A stretch of DNA of 5,247 nucleotides from Caulobacteraceae bacterium (GTDB lineage: Bacteria; Pseudomonadota; Alphaproteobacteria; Caulobacterales; Caulobacteraceae), in NCBI GenBank assembly GCA_025351125.1, contig JANXWN010000056.1:1-5247 (forward strand), written 5' to 3'. This document shows positions 4,860 through 5,247 of the stretch, one piece after another. Position numbers and translations under genes: made by a program. How positions within the stretch are numbered: position 1 is the first letter of the stretch; each line of letters begins with the position of its first letter. The notes under the pieces were generated by a model. It saw only the letters and a list, made by a program, of their open reading frames with translations. It was not told where the DNA came from and searched no databases.

Positions 4860-5247
4860 AAATTTCCATGATCAAACTGGGCGGCGCAGCCGGCGATGCG
4901 CTCGAACTGCCCGATGATATTTTCGGCATTACCGACATTCGCGGCGATATTCTGCAGCGGTGCGTCACTTGGCAATTGGCTAAGCGTCGCGCCGGAACGC
5001 ACAAAATCCAAGTGCGTAACGAGGTCTCGCGCACCGGTAAGAAGATGTACAAGCAAAAGGGCACCGGCGGCGCCCGTCACGGCTCGCGTCGCGCGGCCCA
5101 ATTCGTCGGCGGCGCCAAGGCGCACGGACCGGTGGTCCGCAGTCACGCTTTCGACCTTCCGAAAAAGGTGCGGGCCATGGCGTTGCGCCACGCCCTGTCG
5201 TCGAAGGTTCAGGCCGGAACGCTGGTGATCCTCGATGACGCCAGTTT
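4856..5247 (+). CDS. rplD: 50S ribosomal protein L4, cut by the window edge
   Basis: The frame starts at ATG 4856-4858, overlapping the rplC stop in an ATGA arrangement that suggests translational coupling, and runs open for 130 codons to the window end; roughly the last third of a usual L4 (about 200 residues) is missing. The N-terminal strand [10 protein letters not shown], the LPDDIFG region, [13 protein letters not shown] (38-50) and the loop [20 protein letters not shown] (61-80), followed by [10 protein letters not shown] (83-92), match L4. That loop lines the peptide exit tunnel and is a classic site for macrolide resistance changes; the residues visible here look ordinary. In E. coli L4 also represses its own operon through the S10 leader. 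A second ATG at 4868 is possible but less likely given the coupled start and the family N-terminus. Confidence 0.97.
   Translation, partial: MKISMIKLGGAAGDALELPDDIFGITDIRGDILQRCVTWQLAKRRAGTHKIQVRNEVSRTGKKMYKQKGTGGARHGSRRAAQFVGGAKAHGPVVRSHAFDLPKKVRAMALRHALSSKVQAGTLVILDDAS

Noticed and set aside
4074..5191. Minus-strand open frames of 171 and 217 codons opposite rplC and rplD
   Set aside because: They are shadows of L3 and L4, which are unmistakable.
1..5247. tRNA, rRNA, CRISPR array, insertion sequence, integrase or attachment site
   Set aside because: None was seen on reading both strands: no cloverleaf pattern, no regularly spaced repeats, no transposase motif or long terminal inverted repeats.

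Overview
The window looks like a GC-rich alphaproteobacterial chromosome. The best taxonomic evidence is the start of the S10 ribosomal protein operon at its right end. The S10 (NusE) and L3 sequences are of alphaproteobacterial type: L3 begins [16 protein letters not shown] and carries a C-terminal extension. The order within the class cannot be fixed from this window.

Layout. (1) Positions 1-228, minus strand: the N-terminus of an exported protein with a clear signal peptide, cut by the window edge. (2) 357-821, minus: a complete DUF3237 (UPF0311) protein of unknown function. (3) 923-2335, plus: a complete Rieske non-heme iron oxygenase large subunit, divergent from the DUF3237 gene across a 101-base gap that carries a perfect 10-bp inverted repeat. 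(4) 2403-3392, minus: a TonB-like, proline-rich, membrane-anchored protein of about 329 residues that starts with TTG and lacks a recognisable TonB C-terminal domain. It is convergent with the oxygenase. (5) 3393-3775: a gene-free stretch that must hold the control region of the ribosomal operon, with candidate promoters in both directions and a foldable leader. (6) 3776 to the window end, plus: rpsJ (S10), rplC (L3) and rplD (L4, cut by the edge), tightly packed and in the classical order.

Function. The right third is core translation machinery. The left two thirds look like accessory or lineage-specific genes: a probable hydroxylation of an unknown aromatic or other hydrophobic compound (no ferredoxin, reductase or beta subunit is in view), a partner of unknown function, an exported protein and an envelope-spanning protein. 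No tRNA, rRNA, CRISPR, insertion sequence, integrase or phage gene was seen. No clearly new multi-gene system is evident. The points most worth following are the potential switching leader in front of rpsJ, the uncharacterised C-terminal module of the proline-rich protein, and the symmetric element between the oxygenase and DUF3237 genes.
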